Source: Saccharicrinis sp963677655 (GTDB lineage: Bacteria > Bacteroidota > Bacteroidia > Bacteroidales > Marinilabiliaceae). From it: a DNA stretch of 64,000 nucleotides. The notes beneath the pieces were generated by a model. It searched no databases and had not been told where the DNA came from. It saw only the letters and a program-made list of their open reading frames with translations. Both the position numbers and the translations under genes were made by a program. The DNA is taken from assembly GCA_963677655.1 (NCBI GenBank), contig OY782088.1; one strand, 5' to 3'. Shown one piece after another: positions 8,674 to 16,915 of the stretch (within the stretch, counting starts at the first letter, position 1; each line of letters begins with the position of its first letter).

Positions 8674-9360
8674 TCATTTTTCTTTAAGAAATTGGATTTC
8701 TGTTTTTACATCTTCAACTAACCAAGGAGCTTTATCTTGTTTTTCAAGGTCCAATATAAGTTCTTCTGTCATATTCATATATGTTTCTGAAGATCTACAT
8801 AGTTGTCTTAGAAAGCGTCCTTTTACTCTATACATAAACATTGAATCTTCTGCTAAAGATGCTTTTAAGTAGTTCAGTAAGCTTTTCACATCTTGAGATT
8901 CCAAAAAGCTTCCTTTTTGAAGGTATGTAGCCAAGCCAACCCAAGCACTAGCATGTTTAAATTTATCCTTAGTTTCAAGAATTTCAAATGAGACAGGAAC
9001 AAGAGATTCTAGTTTCCATATTGTATTTGCTCCTAATTGTTCCGCAATTTCATTAGTTGGGATGTTGTCAAGCCAATTGTTTATTATGTTAATGTTATTT
9101 TCTTGAGGATCAATGATTAGAGTGGCTAATATCATAGTTTCTCTAATTTCTCGTAGCCATAGCCTATTGGCTAAATCATTGTTACCCTTATATTTTTCAG
9201 ACAATTGCCTTAGCCATAAAATGCTTGCGCCATAATTAAGTTTATATTCGAGTCCTTTTTGTTTCATTTGATGTGAGACATCACCATCCATTAATTTATT
9301 AAAGGCTTTTAAAATCTCATCAATTTGATCGCTGGTATTATCCTGTAAAAAAAACTTCAT
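8674..9360 (-). CDS. Alpha-helical protein, possibly related to DNA alkylation repair (HEAT-like) proteins
   Basis: A 228-residue, all-helical, soluble protein with no signal peptide. The segment LWLREIRETMILATLIIDP resembles the HEAT-like helix of AlkC/AlkD proteins (usual form: sDIREARiLA). It lacks the SWWDTVD active-site pattern that is present in the clear AlkD at 61480-62148. If it belongs to the superfamily it is probably non-catalytic or binds DNA differently. The start is the ATG at 9360. It precedes the class V aminotransferase gene by about 100 bp on the same strand. Confidence 0.55.
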   Translation of the reverse strand: MKFFLQDNTSDQIDEILKAFNKLMDGDVSHQMKQKGLEYKLNYGASILWLRQLSEKYKGNNDLANRLWLREIRETMILATLIIDPQENNINIINNWLDNIPTNEIAEQLGANTIWKLESLVPVSFEILETKDKFKHASAWVGLATYLQKGSFLESQDVKSLLNYLKASLAEDSMFMYRVKGRFLRQLCRSSETYMNMTEELILDLEKQDKAPWLVEDVKTEIQFLKEK

Positions 9361-9442
9361 TAAATAGTATTTTGTAATGTATTCAAAAACAGAAAGTAAG
9401 CTTTTATTTGAAAATTATTTCAACTTTTTTTCTGGTAAACTA

Positions 9443-9474
9443 TTGCAAATGTAGTTTTTTTAATGTTATCTTTG
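9443..9474 (+). promoter_or_regulatory. Promoter of tRNA-His
   Basis: The -7 element TATCTTTG (9467-9474) matches TAnnTTTG and ends 20 bases before the tRNA. A TTG (9443-9445) 21 bp upstream can serve as the -33 element. Confidence 0.72.
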
Positions 9475-9493
9475 CATCGCTTTTAGCAGAAAT

Positions 9494-9568
9494 GGTGGTT
9501 GTAGCTCAGTTGGTTAGAGCGCCGGATTGTGGTTCCGGAGGTCGCCGGTTCGAGACCGGTCTTCCACC
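9494..9568 (+). tRNA. tRNA-His (GTG)
   Basis: The cloverleaf is clear: D stem GCTC/GAGC, anticodon stem CCGGA/TCCGG with loop TTGTGGT (anticodon GTG), T stem GCCGG/CCGGT with loop TTCGAGA. The extra G at -1 (9494) opposite C73 (9568) is the histidine identity element. The acceptor stem GTGGTTG / CTTCCAC has two consecutive T-T oppositions (pairs 5-68 and 6-67), where perfect pairing would need CAACCAC. The 3' CCA is not encoded. Confidence 0.93.
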
Positions 9569-9574
9569 CAAAAT

Positions 9575-9612
9575 AAAAACGCAAGTATCAAAATTGGTAC
9601 TTGCGTTTTTTA
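9575..9612 (+). terminator. Terminator after tRNA-His
   Basis: A 15-bp stem (AAAAACGCAAGTATC / GGTACTTGCGTTTTT, one mismatch) with a 6-base loop, ending in a T-run. It may also stop Dps transcription on the other strand, because A-runs flank it on the left. Confidence 0.88.
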
Positions 9613-9666
9613 TTTAATATCATTTTTAAATTAAATGATATTATGCTTAAAGGTGATTTGCTCATT

Positions 9667-10164
9667 TTAGTTTTTTGAATTGTTTAACCAGGCTGTTAAC
9701 ATCCAGTGCTCTTTTTCAATAGATTTAATCATACTATTAATTAAATCAATAGTAGCAACATCACCAGCTTCTTTTGCTGCTTCAGCAACTTTAACTAAAT
9801 GACCATCTAATTTTTCAATGTCAGATAATACATCTTTAGTCATTTCAAGCGGAGTTAAATTGTAGCCAGTTTCTTTAATTTCCGAAACCTCAAGATATTC
9901 TTTTAAAGTACTTAATGGTGTTTTTCCAAATACTCTGATTCTTTCTGCTATTTCATCAATGTTGCTAACAGCTGCAGTATATAATTCTTCAAACTTCTCA
10001 TGTAAGTCAAAAAAGTCTGGTCCCATTACATTCCAATGGTAATTTCTTAATTTTTGGTAGAATACATGATAATTTGCGATTACGTTGTTCATGCTTTTTA
10101 CCATTTCTGCAGTGTCTAATCCTGTAAATCCTAATTTTGAATACGTTTTTGTTAAAGTTTCCAT
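9667..10164 (-). CDS. dps: Dps family DNA-binding ferritin-like protein
   Basis: A 165-residue miniferritin that oxidises Fe(II) with peroxide, stores iron in a 12-subunit cage and protects DNA. The inter-subunit ferroxidase ligands are all present with normal spacing: His43 (NYHWNVMG), His55 (FFDLHEKFEELY), Asp70 and Glu74 (NIDEIAE). It has no long lysine-rich N-terminal tail, so DNA binding may be weak. It lies at the edge of the stress block, followed on the same strand (upstream) by the universal stress protein with a 66-bp gap. Confidence 0.95.
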   Translation of the reverse strand: METLTKTYSKLGFTGLDTAEMVKSMNNVIANYHVFYQKLRNYHWNVMGPDFFDLHEKFEELYTAAVSNIDEIAERIRVFGKTPLSTLKEYLEVSEIKETGYNLTPLEMTKDVLSDIEKLDGHLVKVAEAAKEAGDVATIDLINSMIKSIEKEHWMLTAWLNNSKN

Positions 10165-10230
10165 AATGTATATGTTTTATAAATTAATAATTAATATGAA
10201 TTGTATATAATGCTTGCTTTATTTGAATCA

Positions 10231-11073
10231 TTAGTTTAGTTCATGAAACATCAGGATTGGTTTTTCTGACTCTTTTGTAATTTCTAATGATTGACTTTTT
10301 TGCAGCACATTTTCAATAAAGTTTTTCTTTTCTCGTAGTACAACTACTATGTCATAGTTATTCTTAAAAGCATAATTATTTATACCTGAGCTTATGTCTG
10401 AATCTGTTACTGTTTTTATTTCTATGTTCTCATAGTCAACTTGTTGAACAATATCATTGGCAAATTCAATAATGTTAGATATGTTAGGTTCCTCTTTATC
10501 ACTTATATGCAGCATAGTAACATGCGATCTGAACACCTTTGCAATATTTATTAGGTATTTAAGTTTTTCGATATCTTCATCTAAAAAATCAGAGGCATAT
10601 AATATTCTACTGAATTCTTTAAATGTGTAATTGGAAGGCAACCTAAGTATTGGACATTCTGCGAGTTGAGAGAATTTATCAAAAAATGTTACAAGTGAAA
10701 CATCTGATCTAAAGTTATCTTCCGCAATTATAATTAGATACGTATCTTTTTCTTTAGACTTTCCTTCTACTAAATTATTTAAGGATGCTGCGTGTTGTTT
10801 GATTTTCACATTGAGATTTTTTTCATCTTTTTTTAATTTATTGATAACTTCTTTTACCCTATTGGTTCTATCAATTAAAAGTTCATGTTGTAATTCTGCT
10901 TCTTTTGCTGCTGAAACTGGACCAGATCCAGCTAAGTAAGCTGGATTAGCATTTTCAACTACAACATTAATCTCAATATCTTTATTTAATTTTTTACCAA
11001 GATGAAAACTTGTTTTAATGGCTTCCTCAATGTTCTTGGTAGTATTTATAAATTCAATTATTTTGCGTCTCAT
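10231..11073 (-). CDS. Universal stress protein family, tandem UspA-like domains
   Basis: A 280-residue cytoplasmic protein with two UspA-type alpha/beta halves. The second is clearer: RILYASDFLDEDIEKLKYLINIAK (shown in part) is the usual start of a Usp domain, followed by VTMLHISDKEE, and it ends with KPILMFHEL. The first half is divergent. The ATP-binding G-x2-G-x9-G-S/T motif is not evident, so it may be a non-nucleotide-binding Usp. Two-domain Usps like this are common in Bacteroidota, often beside dps or ion and stress genes. It is upstream of dps on the same strand and may be co-transcribed. Confidence 0.78.
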   Translation of the reverse strand: MRRKIIEFINTTKNIEEAIKTSFHLGKKLNKDIEINVVVENANPAYLAGSGPVSAAKEAELQHELLIDRTNRVKEVINKLKKDEKNLNVKIKQHAASLNNLVEGKSKEKDTYLIIIAEDNFRSDVSLVTFFDKFSQLAECPILRLPSNYTFKEFSRILYASDFLDEDIEKLKYLINIAKVFRSHVTMLHISDKEEPNISNIIEFANDIVQQVDYENIEIKTVTDSDISSGINNYAFKNNYDIVVVLREKKNFIENVLQKSQSLEITKESEKPILMFHELN

Positions 11074-11496
11074 AATGTTAATTCTTTTGTCTTCATAATT
11101 ATGGTTTCAGCCTGCAGGTTATTATGAAGTATTTAATTGTTTATTGATTAATTATTGTTGTAAATAGTAGTTCAAATACTATTCAGTTTTTAATACTTGA
11201 TGCCATAAAATATTGAAAATAGCTCTAAGTGTCAGAAAGAGAATGTAATGCAAAGAATGATTTTTTTTGAAAAAAATATGGTTGCATAAACTGTGTATGA
11301 TCATCAACAGAGTTTCTAATAATTAACTGTTGAATACACACCACAATAGTGTTCATTTTCTTATATAGCCATATTGAAATCCTGGACTTATAATGATTGC
11401 AGTGTGTTATAAAAACAAAAAGCAGGAATTTTTATATTGTTAAAAATTCCTGCTTTGTTTTTGTTTATTGGATAATGCTCCTTTATAATAATTGTG
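11074..11496. other. Intergenic stretch between the universal stress gene and the YtxH gene
   Basis: 423 bp of AT-rich sequence with no convincing reading frame. It holds the terminator of the YtxH gene (about 11411-11457) and presumably the promoter of the universal stress gene, but no perfect TAnnTTTG box stands out. I see nothing else. Confidence 0.6.
11411..11457 (-). terminator. Terminator of the YtxH-domain gene
   Basis: A 16-bp stem (arms 11419-11434 and 11441-11456, core AGCAGGAATTTTTA) with a 6-base loop. On the minus strand it is followed by TTTTGTTTTT. Confidence 0.88.
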
Positions 11497-11799
11497 TTAT
11501 GATTCAATTACTTCTTCTGCTTTTTTGTGTCTAACATGATTTAATTTACTTTTAAGTTCAGATTCTGCTTGTGATAATTGACTTTTTAGATCATCGACAA
11601 CATCATTTACATGACCTTTCATGTTATCCATTTTTTTATGCATCTCTTTTGATGCGTTTTTACTGATTCTTTGAGATTCTTTTTTAATTTTTCTCCTTGT
11701 TTTGTAGCCTTTATCCGGGGCGAATAATACTCCTGCAATTGCACCTGCTGCTGCACCTGCTAAAATTCCTAAAACTGTTTTTGTTGTTGTATTTGACAT
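11497..11799 (-). CDS. YtxH domain-containing protein
   Basis: A 100-residue protein of the YtxH/gas-vesicle-GvpP-like family. It has one N-terminal glycine/alanine-rich membrane helix (VLGILAGAAAGAIAGVLFAP) followed by the family signature DKGYKTRRKI and a charged coiled coil. B. subtilis YtxH is in the sigma-B general stress regulon. In Bacteroidota such genes sit with CsbD, AI-2E and Dps genes, as here. The molecular role is unknown. Its promoter shares the 219-bp region 11800-12018 with the divergent AI-2E gene, where the AAACTGTAGA and ATTGTGGAA motifs lie. Confidence 0.85.
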   Translation of the reverse strand: MSNTTTKTVLGILAGAAAGAIAGVLFAPDKGYKTRRKIKKESQRISKNASKEMHKKMDNMKGHVNDVVDDLKSQLSQAESELKSKLNHVRHKKAEEVIES

Positions 11800-11894
11800 A
11801 GTTATAACGTTTTAATTGTTAAACATCTTTCTTAAAAAGAAGAAAAAACCTTGCCAAATGTAGATTGTAGATTTTACAGGTGTTTTTAACAGAA

Positions 11895-11950
11895 AAACTG
11901 TAGACATATTTCCTTATTGTGGAAATAATTACACAATAGTTATTCCACAT
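11895..11950. promoter_or_regulatory. Putative operator: AAACTGTAGA plus ATTGTGGAA/TTCCACA inverted repeat
   Basis: In the divergent region between YtxH and AI-2E genes, AAACTGTAGA (11895-11904) is followed by ATTGTGGAA (11916-11924) and, in inverted orientation, TTCCACA (11943-11949). The arms TATTGTG and CACAATA also pair. Related motifs recur at 15185-15209 and 17221-17274. A regulator-binding role is inference; the NtrC-type activator at 17275-18672 is a candidate. Confidence 0.5.
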
Positions 11951-12018
11951 AAAGTACCATAATCTAAGAATTTAGGTGGTGGCGTATATTTTGATTAAGT
12001 ATATTTAAACGTAAAAAT

Positions 12019-13104
12019 ATGGAACAATTAAATTTAAACTTATCCCGAATAACAAAATATATTTTTATTATATCCTTTGTAATAGCTATTGCATATTTTG
12101 CTCAGCAAATATTAATACCACTCGCCTTTAGTTTATTTCTGGCTTTGTTGTTATATCCTGTATGTTCGTTTTTTGAAAGAAAATTAAGTCGGTTATTCTC
12201 AATTCTTCTTGCTTTTGTATTGGTAACCCTTGTAGTTTTAGGGATTGCTTATTTTTTTGGTTCGCAATTTTATGCGCTTTTTGAGAATATTAAAGATTTT
12301 GGAAAGAATATAGAGGAATTAATTGATAAGCTAGTTATGGCTGCGGATCAATCATTCTTAAATGGAAAAATTAATTTAGATAAATTGGTTGAGCAAGAGT
12401 CTCAAAAAATAATTGGGGGTAGCAATATCATTGAAAAAACAATCATTACATCTACAGGTTTTATAACTTCATGGGTTCTTTGTTTTATCTATACATTTCT
12501 GTTTTTATTATATAGATCTTCATTTAAACAATTGATTTTATATCATTTTTCAAACACTACTAAAAATCAAGCATCCACAGTTTTATATAGAATTCAAACA
12601 GTGGCTCAAAGTTACTTTGTTGGCTTGTTTATTATTATTATGATTCTGGGGACTTTAAATGGATTGGGATTGTTAATTATTGGATTAGATTATCCATTCC
12701 TATTTGGTTTTTTTGCTGCTTTTTTAGCTATAATTCCATATATAGGGACTTTTATTGGAGGATTACTTCCTTTTTTATATGCCCTTATTAATGAAAATAT
12801 ATGGAGTGCAATTTTTGTTATTGTATGGTATATGGTTGTTCAAGGTATTGAGGGAAATATATTAACTCCAAAAATTGTTGGTTCAAGGGTAAGTTTAAAT
12901 CCGTTAATTGCATTAATCGCTATTTTGACCGGGAGTTTAATGTGGGGAATTGCGGGTATGATATTATTTATTCCTTTTATGGCAGTTGTAAAAGTTATTT
13001 TTGATAATGTTGCAGTTCTTAAACCATATGGGTACATGTTAGGTAGCGATTTTGGAGATAATAAAAAATCAAGATTAGATTCCTTTAAGCAAAATAAGAA
13101 GTAA
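12019..13104 (+). CDS. AI-2E family transporter (second copy)
   Basis: A 361-residue permease of the AI-2E family (PF01594), with about eight hydrophobic helices. The C-terminal signature GNILTPKIVGSRVSLNPL and the conserved GIAGMILFIPFMAVVKVI are clear. A soluble segment at about residues 85-145 is probably external. It is divergent from YtxH and precedes MscS in convergent orientation. It is the only + strand gene in the stress block. The location suggests osmotic or envelope stress; the substrate is unknown. It differs substantially from the copy at 565-1671. Confidence 0.88.
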   Translation: MEQLNLNLSRITKYIFIISFVIAIAYFAQQILIPLAFSLFLALLLYPVCSFFERKLSRLFSILLAFVLVTLVVLGIAYFFGSQFYALFENIKDFGKNIEELIDKLVMAADQSFLNGKINLDKLVEQESQKIIGGSNIIEKTIITSTGFITSWVLCFIYTFLFLLYRSSFKQLILYHFSNTTKNQASTVLYRIQTVAQSYFVGLFIIIMILGTLNGLGLLIIGLDYPFLFGFFAAFLAIIPYIGTFIGGLLPFLYALINENIWSAIFVIVWYMVVQGIEGNILTPKIVGSRVSLNPLIALIAILTGSLMWGIAGMILFIPFMAVVKVIFDNVAVLKPYGYMLGSDFGDNKKSRLDSFKQNKK

Positions 13105-13156
13105 TAACAAGGGAGGTTTTTTATAACAGGATTTAGGTTTGATTTGAATAGTTTTT

Positions 13157-14056
13157 TTATTCTTTATTAACTTCAGATAATACTTCACTTAATGATTTCC
13201 CGCCTTTAATTCCAAAATCAAGAGTCCGTATTGGAAATGTAATGGTTATATCATTTTTATCATAAGCCTGTTTGATATTTTTAATTCCTTGGCTTTGAGC
13301 TTTTAAGTAATCGGTTTCTGTATTGAAATCTACCCAATATTGAACTACAAAATTTATAGAGCTACTTCCAAATTCTGTATAGAACAGTTCCACTGTTTTC
13401 CCTGGTTTTAGGAATGATATTTTTTCTATTGCGTTTTTTGTAATGTTTTCAGCTTTTTCCAGATTATCACCATAAGATATTCCTACTGACAGATCAATTC
13501 TTCGTTGTCCATTTACTGTATAATGTGTGTAGTAATTTTCAATAATAAGCCTGTTGGGAATGATGACATCCTGACCTTGTATTGTTGTTAATGTAGTCGC
13601 TCTTATTCCAATTTCTTTTACTGTGCCATAAATATCATTATACTCTATAATATCGCCAACGTTAATAGGACTTTTAACAGCCATATAAATACCAGATAAA
13701 AAGTTGGATGCAACATCCTTAAATGCAAAACCAACTGCTAATCCTAATATACCGATTCCCGCCAATAATGAGGTTACTGTTTTATCCAGATTAAGTACAC
13801 CTAAGGCTACAAATGTTCCTCCAATAATTATTGCTGTATATACAGTGGTATTTAATAAGCTATTGACTGCTTCATTGTAAAGAAACTGTTGTAGCGTTTT
13901 ACTCACAACTTTTCTAATAAATTTTGCCAGAATGAAGGTTAAGATTAAAACAAAAATTGCCACCAGAAAATTTGGTAGCATCGTAATACTTATTTCATAC
14001 CAGTCGGCTAGTTTTATAAAGATTTTATTGTAAGCATTTGTAAAATTACTAATCAT
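13157..14056 (-). CDS. MscS-type small-conductance mechanosensitive channel
   Basis: A 299-residue inner-membrane channel that releases solutes on hypo-osmotic shock. Three membrane helices lie in the first 120 residues. The pore helix TM3 is GIGILGLAVGFAFKDVASN, followed by the beta domain with GDIIEYNDIYGTVKEIGIR and the conserved IPNRLI motif. The size matches E. coli MscS (286 residues), so this is the short type without large periplasmic domains. Start is the ATG at 14056. Confidence 0.93.
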   Translation of the reverse strand: MISNFTNAYNKIFIKLADWYEISITMLPNFLVAIFVLILTFILAKFIRKVVSKTLQQFLYNEAVNSLLNTTVYTAIIIGGTFVALGVLNLDKTVTSLLAGIGILGLAVGFAFKDVASNFLSGIYMAVKSPINVGDIIEYNDIYGTVKEIGIRATTLTTIQGQDVIIPNRLIIENYYTHYTVNGQRRIDLSVGISYGDNLEKAENITKNAIEKISFLKPGKTVELFYTEFGSSSINFVVQYWVDFNTETDYLKAQSQGIKNIKQAYDKNDITITFPIRTLDFGIKGGKSLSEVLSEVNKE

Positions 14057-14130
14057 ATAGCGATAAGTTGAATGGTTATTTAATATTTCATAAGTAGTAA
14101 ATGATAAAAATCTAATTTTCTTAAACGCAC

Positions 14131-14170
14131 TAACACATAAGCCCTGAATAAATAGGACTTATGTGTTAAA
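14131..14170 (-). terminator. Inverted repeat, possible terminator of the lipoprotein/CsbD transcript
   Basis: Fifteen-base arms, TAACACATAAGCCCT (14131-14145) and AGGACTTATGTGTTA (14154-14168), pair with one mismatch and lie about 40 bp past the lipoprotein stop. On the minus strand the U-tract comes before rather than after the stem, so classical termination is uncertain. Confidence 0.5.
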
Positions 14171-14205
14171 AAAAAATGCAGAGTTATTATATTGATGTCT
14201 GACAG

Positions 14206-14670
14206 TTAAACATTGTCGTTGAAAAAGTCCTTCACACTTTCACCAAACTGATTAAAGTCGTGTTTTACTTCTTTTTTTAAGTCTTGCCAGTTTTCTTTGG
14301 TGTCGTCACCCATTTTATCAAGCTTTGCTGCTATTTTTTTACTTTGAGATTTTAAGTCTTTAATGGCATCTTGAGTTGTTTCACTCATTTCTTCACCAGT
14401 GAGTTTTGCATTTTCTTCAAACTTCTCAATTTTCTTATCGAACTTATTAAGTACTTGCTTTGCATGATCCTGGAACTCTTCATTGTTTTCTTCTGCCACA
14501 TTTTCAATTGACTGACCTAAATCCTTTAGATCACTTTGAAGTGCATCGAGACTTTTTTCAATTTGTGTATCCTTTGAATTTGTTTTTGAATTTGATTGGT
14601 TACATGAAACCAAAGTTATTGTTGAAAATATAAATGCTATGATGGTTATGATCTTAATTTTACTTTTCAT
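14206..14670 (-). CDS. Coiled-coil lipoprotein of the stress block
   Basis: A 154-residue predicted lipoprotein. The signal peptide ends in a lipobox, TLVSC, with the acylated Cys at about residue 23, followed by NQSNSKTN. The rest is charged, amphipathic and probably a long coiled coil (repeated KK, EE and heptad-like leucines), with a segment like the CsbD/YtxH partners (MGDDTKENWQDLKKEV). The function is unknown. It is downstream of csbD-like 14725-14913 by 54 bp on the same strand and likely co-transcribed. Confidence 0.75.
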   Translation of the reverse strand: MKSKIKIITIIAFIFSTITLVSCNQSNSKTNSKDTQIEKSLDALQSDLKDLGQSIENVAEENNEEFQDHAKQVLNKFDKKIEKFEENAKLTGEEMSETTQDAIKDLKSQSKKIAAKLDKMGDDTKENWQDLKKEVKHDFNQFGESVKDFFNDNV

Positions 14671-14724
14671 ATTTGATATGTTTTAGTGATTTATAATAAT
14701 TTGTATTTAAGAAATTGTAACTGA

Positions 14725-14913
14725 TTATAGTAGATTCTTTATTTCCTGGATTAATTCGCTTCTTGCTTTACCTGTTCTCTTTTGTAGCTTACCTAGAATT
14801 TGGTCTTCAATTCCTTCTGTATAAATTAATTCTTCATCAGTAAACTCACCATATTTTTCTTTTAGTTTACCTTTTAATTCATTCCAGTTTCCTTTAATCT
14901 CAAGTTTATCCAT
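14725..14913 (-). CDS. CsbD family stress protein
   Basis: A 62-residue protein with the CsbD signature: KGNWNELKGKLKEKYGEFTDEEL (only part conserved), then a lysine-rich end with KRTGKARSEL. CsbD-like proteins (B. subtilis CsbD, E. coli YjbJ) are strongly induced general-stress proteins of unknown mechanism. The start is the ATG at 14913. The upstream gap (14914-15201) carries a 12-bp palindrome AAGTCCGGACTT (14959-14970) and the AAACTGTAGAAT motif. Confidence 0.88.
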   Translation of the reverse strand: MDKLEIKGNWNELKGKLKEKYGEFTDEELIYTEGIEDQILGKLQKRTGKARSELIQEIKNLL

Positions 14914-15184
14914 GATTAATTATTTTTTGGTTTATAAATATGTTTTAATTAACAGTATAAGTCCGGACTTTAATTTTGCAGTATTTGCATCATTAATATA
15001 TACTGTTTGGATTACCATATGTGTTTGTTTTGTAATCTGATTATAGTAATGAAAACAGTATGCCAATTATCTTGGATATGAGTGTGGAGGTGTTGTAAGT
15101 GACAGTTGTTTAGTGATATATGTATTTTGGAGGATGTGATTTAAACTTTAATAGATAAATTTTTTGAGGAAACATTGTAACAGT

Positions 15185-15209
15185 AAACTGTAGAATCTAT
15201 TTCACAATT
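15185..15209. promoter_or_regulatory. Second copy of the AAACTGTAGA-type motif
   Basis: AAACTGTAGAAT (15185-15196) is identical to the left arm of the palindrome at 17249. TTCACAAT follows at 15201-15208, close to TTCCACAAT. It lies at the 3' end of the receiver gene and in the region upstream of the CsbD gene. Confidence 0.4.
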
Positions 15210-15603
15210 CTGTTCCGGAAATCATTTTTTCTATGAATTTTTCGGGTAATGGCTTTGTTTTGTAATCAATAACGAATGGAAATTTCATGGCTTTTTTATA
15301 ATCAGAATCCCTCATAGAACTTGTTACAATAATAATCTTAGTTGGAAAATTTTTATTTGCAAAATGTTCCTGGTATTGATTCATAAATTCAAATCCATCC
15401 ATTAAAGGCATATTTAAATCTAACAAAATGTATTTGGGAGGTTCTTCATTTTTTAATTGTATATTATTTAGAAAATCTAAAGCTTCTCTTCCTCCACTCA
15501 CAGTATAAAAGTAATCCTCCAAACCTGCCATTTGAATTAGCATTTGATGTAACTCCAGCAGGAAAAAATCATCATCTATCATTAATGTTTTATTATACTC
15601 CAT
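15202..15603 (-). CDS. Stand-alone response regulator receiver
   Basis: A 133-residue receiver domain with no output domain. The acidic pocket is at Asp10-Asp12 (MIDDDFF), the phospho-acceptor is Asp62 (ILLDLNMPLMDG), the switch Thr/Ser is in IIIVTSS, and the conserved Lys is in YKTKPLPEKF. Single-domain receivers of this Rcp1-like form usually pass phosphate on or act through protein contact. It follows the PAS kinase gene by 61 bp on the same strand, so the two almost certainly form a pair. Confidence 0.9.
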   Translation of the reverse strand: MEYNKTLMIDDDFFLLELHQMLIQMAGLEDYFYTVSGGREALDFLNNIQLKNEEPPKYILLDLNMPLMDGFEFMNQYQEHFANKNFPTKIIIVTSSMRDSDYKKAMKFPFVIDYKTKPLPEKFIEKMISGTEL

Positions 15604-15664
15604 ATGTTTATTTTTATCCTTTGTTAGATTGTACTTTCAACTTCATTTTATCTTTTCGCTATAA

Positions 15665-16915
15665 TTATTCATATTCCTTTAAAAAAAGGATGAATTTTGT
15701 TCCTTTATTAATTTCACTTTCAACTTCTATTTTTCCTCCATTTTTTTTTACCATTGTATCTATTATATGTAATCCTAATCCCATTCCTTTTGATTGTTCA
15801 GTAAATTTTGAAAAGGGTTTGAATATTTTATTTTTAATAGTGTGGATATCCATCCCAATACCATTATCCTCAAAAATTAGTTTAATAGTATCTGTATTAT
15901 ATCTGTGTGCAGATATGGTAATATTAGGAGAATCAAATTCTTTGCTATATTCTAAAGAATTCTTCAATAAATTGGAAATGATTGATTTAATAAAATCTTT
16001 TACGTAGTTAAATTTTAAAGAATGAGAAATGAGTATGTTGATATTGGCTTTGTAGTTTGTTATAAAATTATTTTCTGATTTTAATACGTCTTTTACAACA
16101 TCTAATAAACTGATATTCTTAGTAAAAGGATTTTTATTGCCTTGGGCATCAATAACCTTTATTAATCCTGTAATAGTATTGTCAAGTTTATCCACATTAT
16201 AACACATATTATGGATTAACTTTTCCTTGTTAACAATATTATCTTTGTTTAAAATTTGCGTAAGCATTTTAATATTTGCGACAGGAGCCCTTAGGTCATG
16301 AGCTATAGCATGCACAAAATGATCAAGATAGTGATTGATTGCTTGTAGCTCTGTATTTTTTGTGTCTAGTTGTTTTGTTTGAATAACTTCGTTGTGGATG
16401 TCGGTACCGGTACCTATCCAGTTTGTTATTTCATTACTATTATTTTTAACCGGTACGAGAGAAACCAAATGCCAGTGATAAGAATTGTCATTTACATTAA
16501 AGATCCTGATTTTAATATCTGCTTCTTCTCCTGATATAAGTAGTTCTTTCCAGAAGTCTTCAATAGCGTTATGGTCTGAAGATATAGTTGCTTGCCACCA
16601 GGCCTTGTTTAGATCAGTAATTTCTGTTATTCCAGTGTATTTGTACCATCTTTTATTAAAAAATTCTATATTCCCATCAGCAGATGTTGTCCAGGCAATC
16701 TGAGGTAGTATATCAATAATCTTTTGGTCCCTTTGTGTGTTTTCTGAAATTTGTTTGAGAACCTTCAGTTCTTCTCTCAAATTTTCATTATGACCAGAAT
16801 TTCTACTTGATTCAGGCTTTACAGTCGTGCTTGTATCAGTGTGTGACTTAACGATATTTCTATTCTTAAACTTATCCATTACACATATTGCTTTCCTAAT
16901 CAATAGATTTAGCAT
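15665..16915 (-). CDS. Cytoplasmic PAS sensor histidine kinase
   Basis: A 416-residue kinase without membrane segments. After a charged N-terminal segment, a PAS domain spans about residues 62-190 (IAWTTSADGNIEFFNKRWY, with a PAC end GTGTDIHNE). A HisKA-like helix follows with the phospho-acceptor His206 in HAIAHDLRAPVANIKML. The HATPase domain has N-box LLKNSLEYS, G1 DNGIGMD and G2 GMGLGL. The phytochrome-like HDLRAP sequence fits pairing with a single receiver, here the gene at 15202-15603. The start is at 16915 or, equally plausibly, at the internal Met of MDKFKNRN. Confidence 0.9.
   Translation of the reverse strand: MLNLLIRKAICVMDKFKNRNIVKSHTDTSTTVKPESSRNSGHNENLREELKVLKQISENTQRDQKIIDILPQIAWTTSADGNIEFFNKRWYKYTGITEITDLNKAWWQATISSDHNAIEDFWKELLISGEEADIKIRIFNVNDNSYHWHLVSLVPVKNNSNEITNWIGTGTDIHNEVIQTKQLDTKNTELQAINHYLDHFVHAIAHDLRAPVANIKMLTQILNKDNIVNKEKLIHNMCYNVDKLDNTITGLIKVIDAQGNKNPFTKNISLLDVVKDVLKSENNFITNYKANINILISHSLKFNYVKDFIKSIISNLLKNSLEYSKEFDSPNITISAHRYNTDTIKLIFEDNGIGMDIHTIKNKIFKPFSKFTEQSKGMGLGLHIIDTMVKKNGGKIEVESEINKGTKFILFLKEYE

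Noticed and set aside
9408..9617. Small reading frame over the tRNA-His
   Set aside because: It overlaps the tRNA and its promoter; the translated sequence is that of the tRNA gene.
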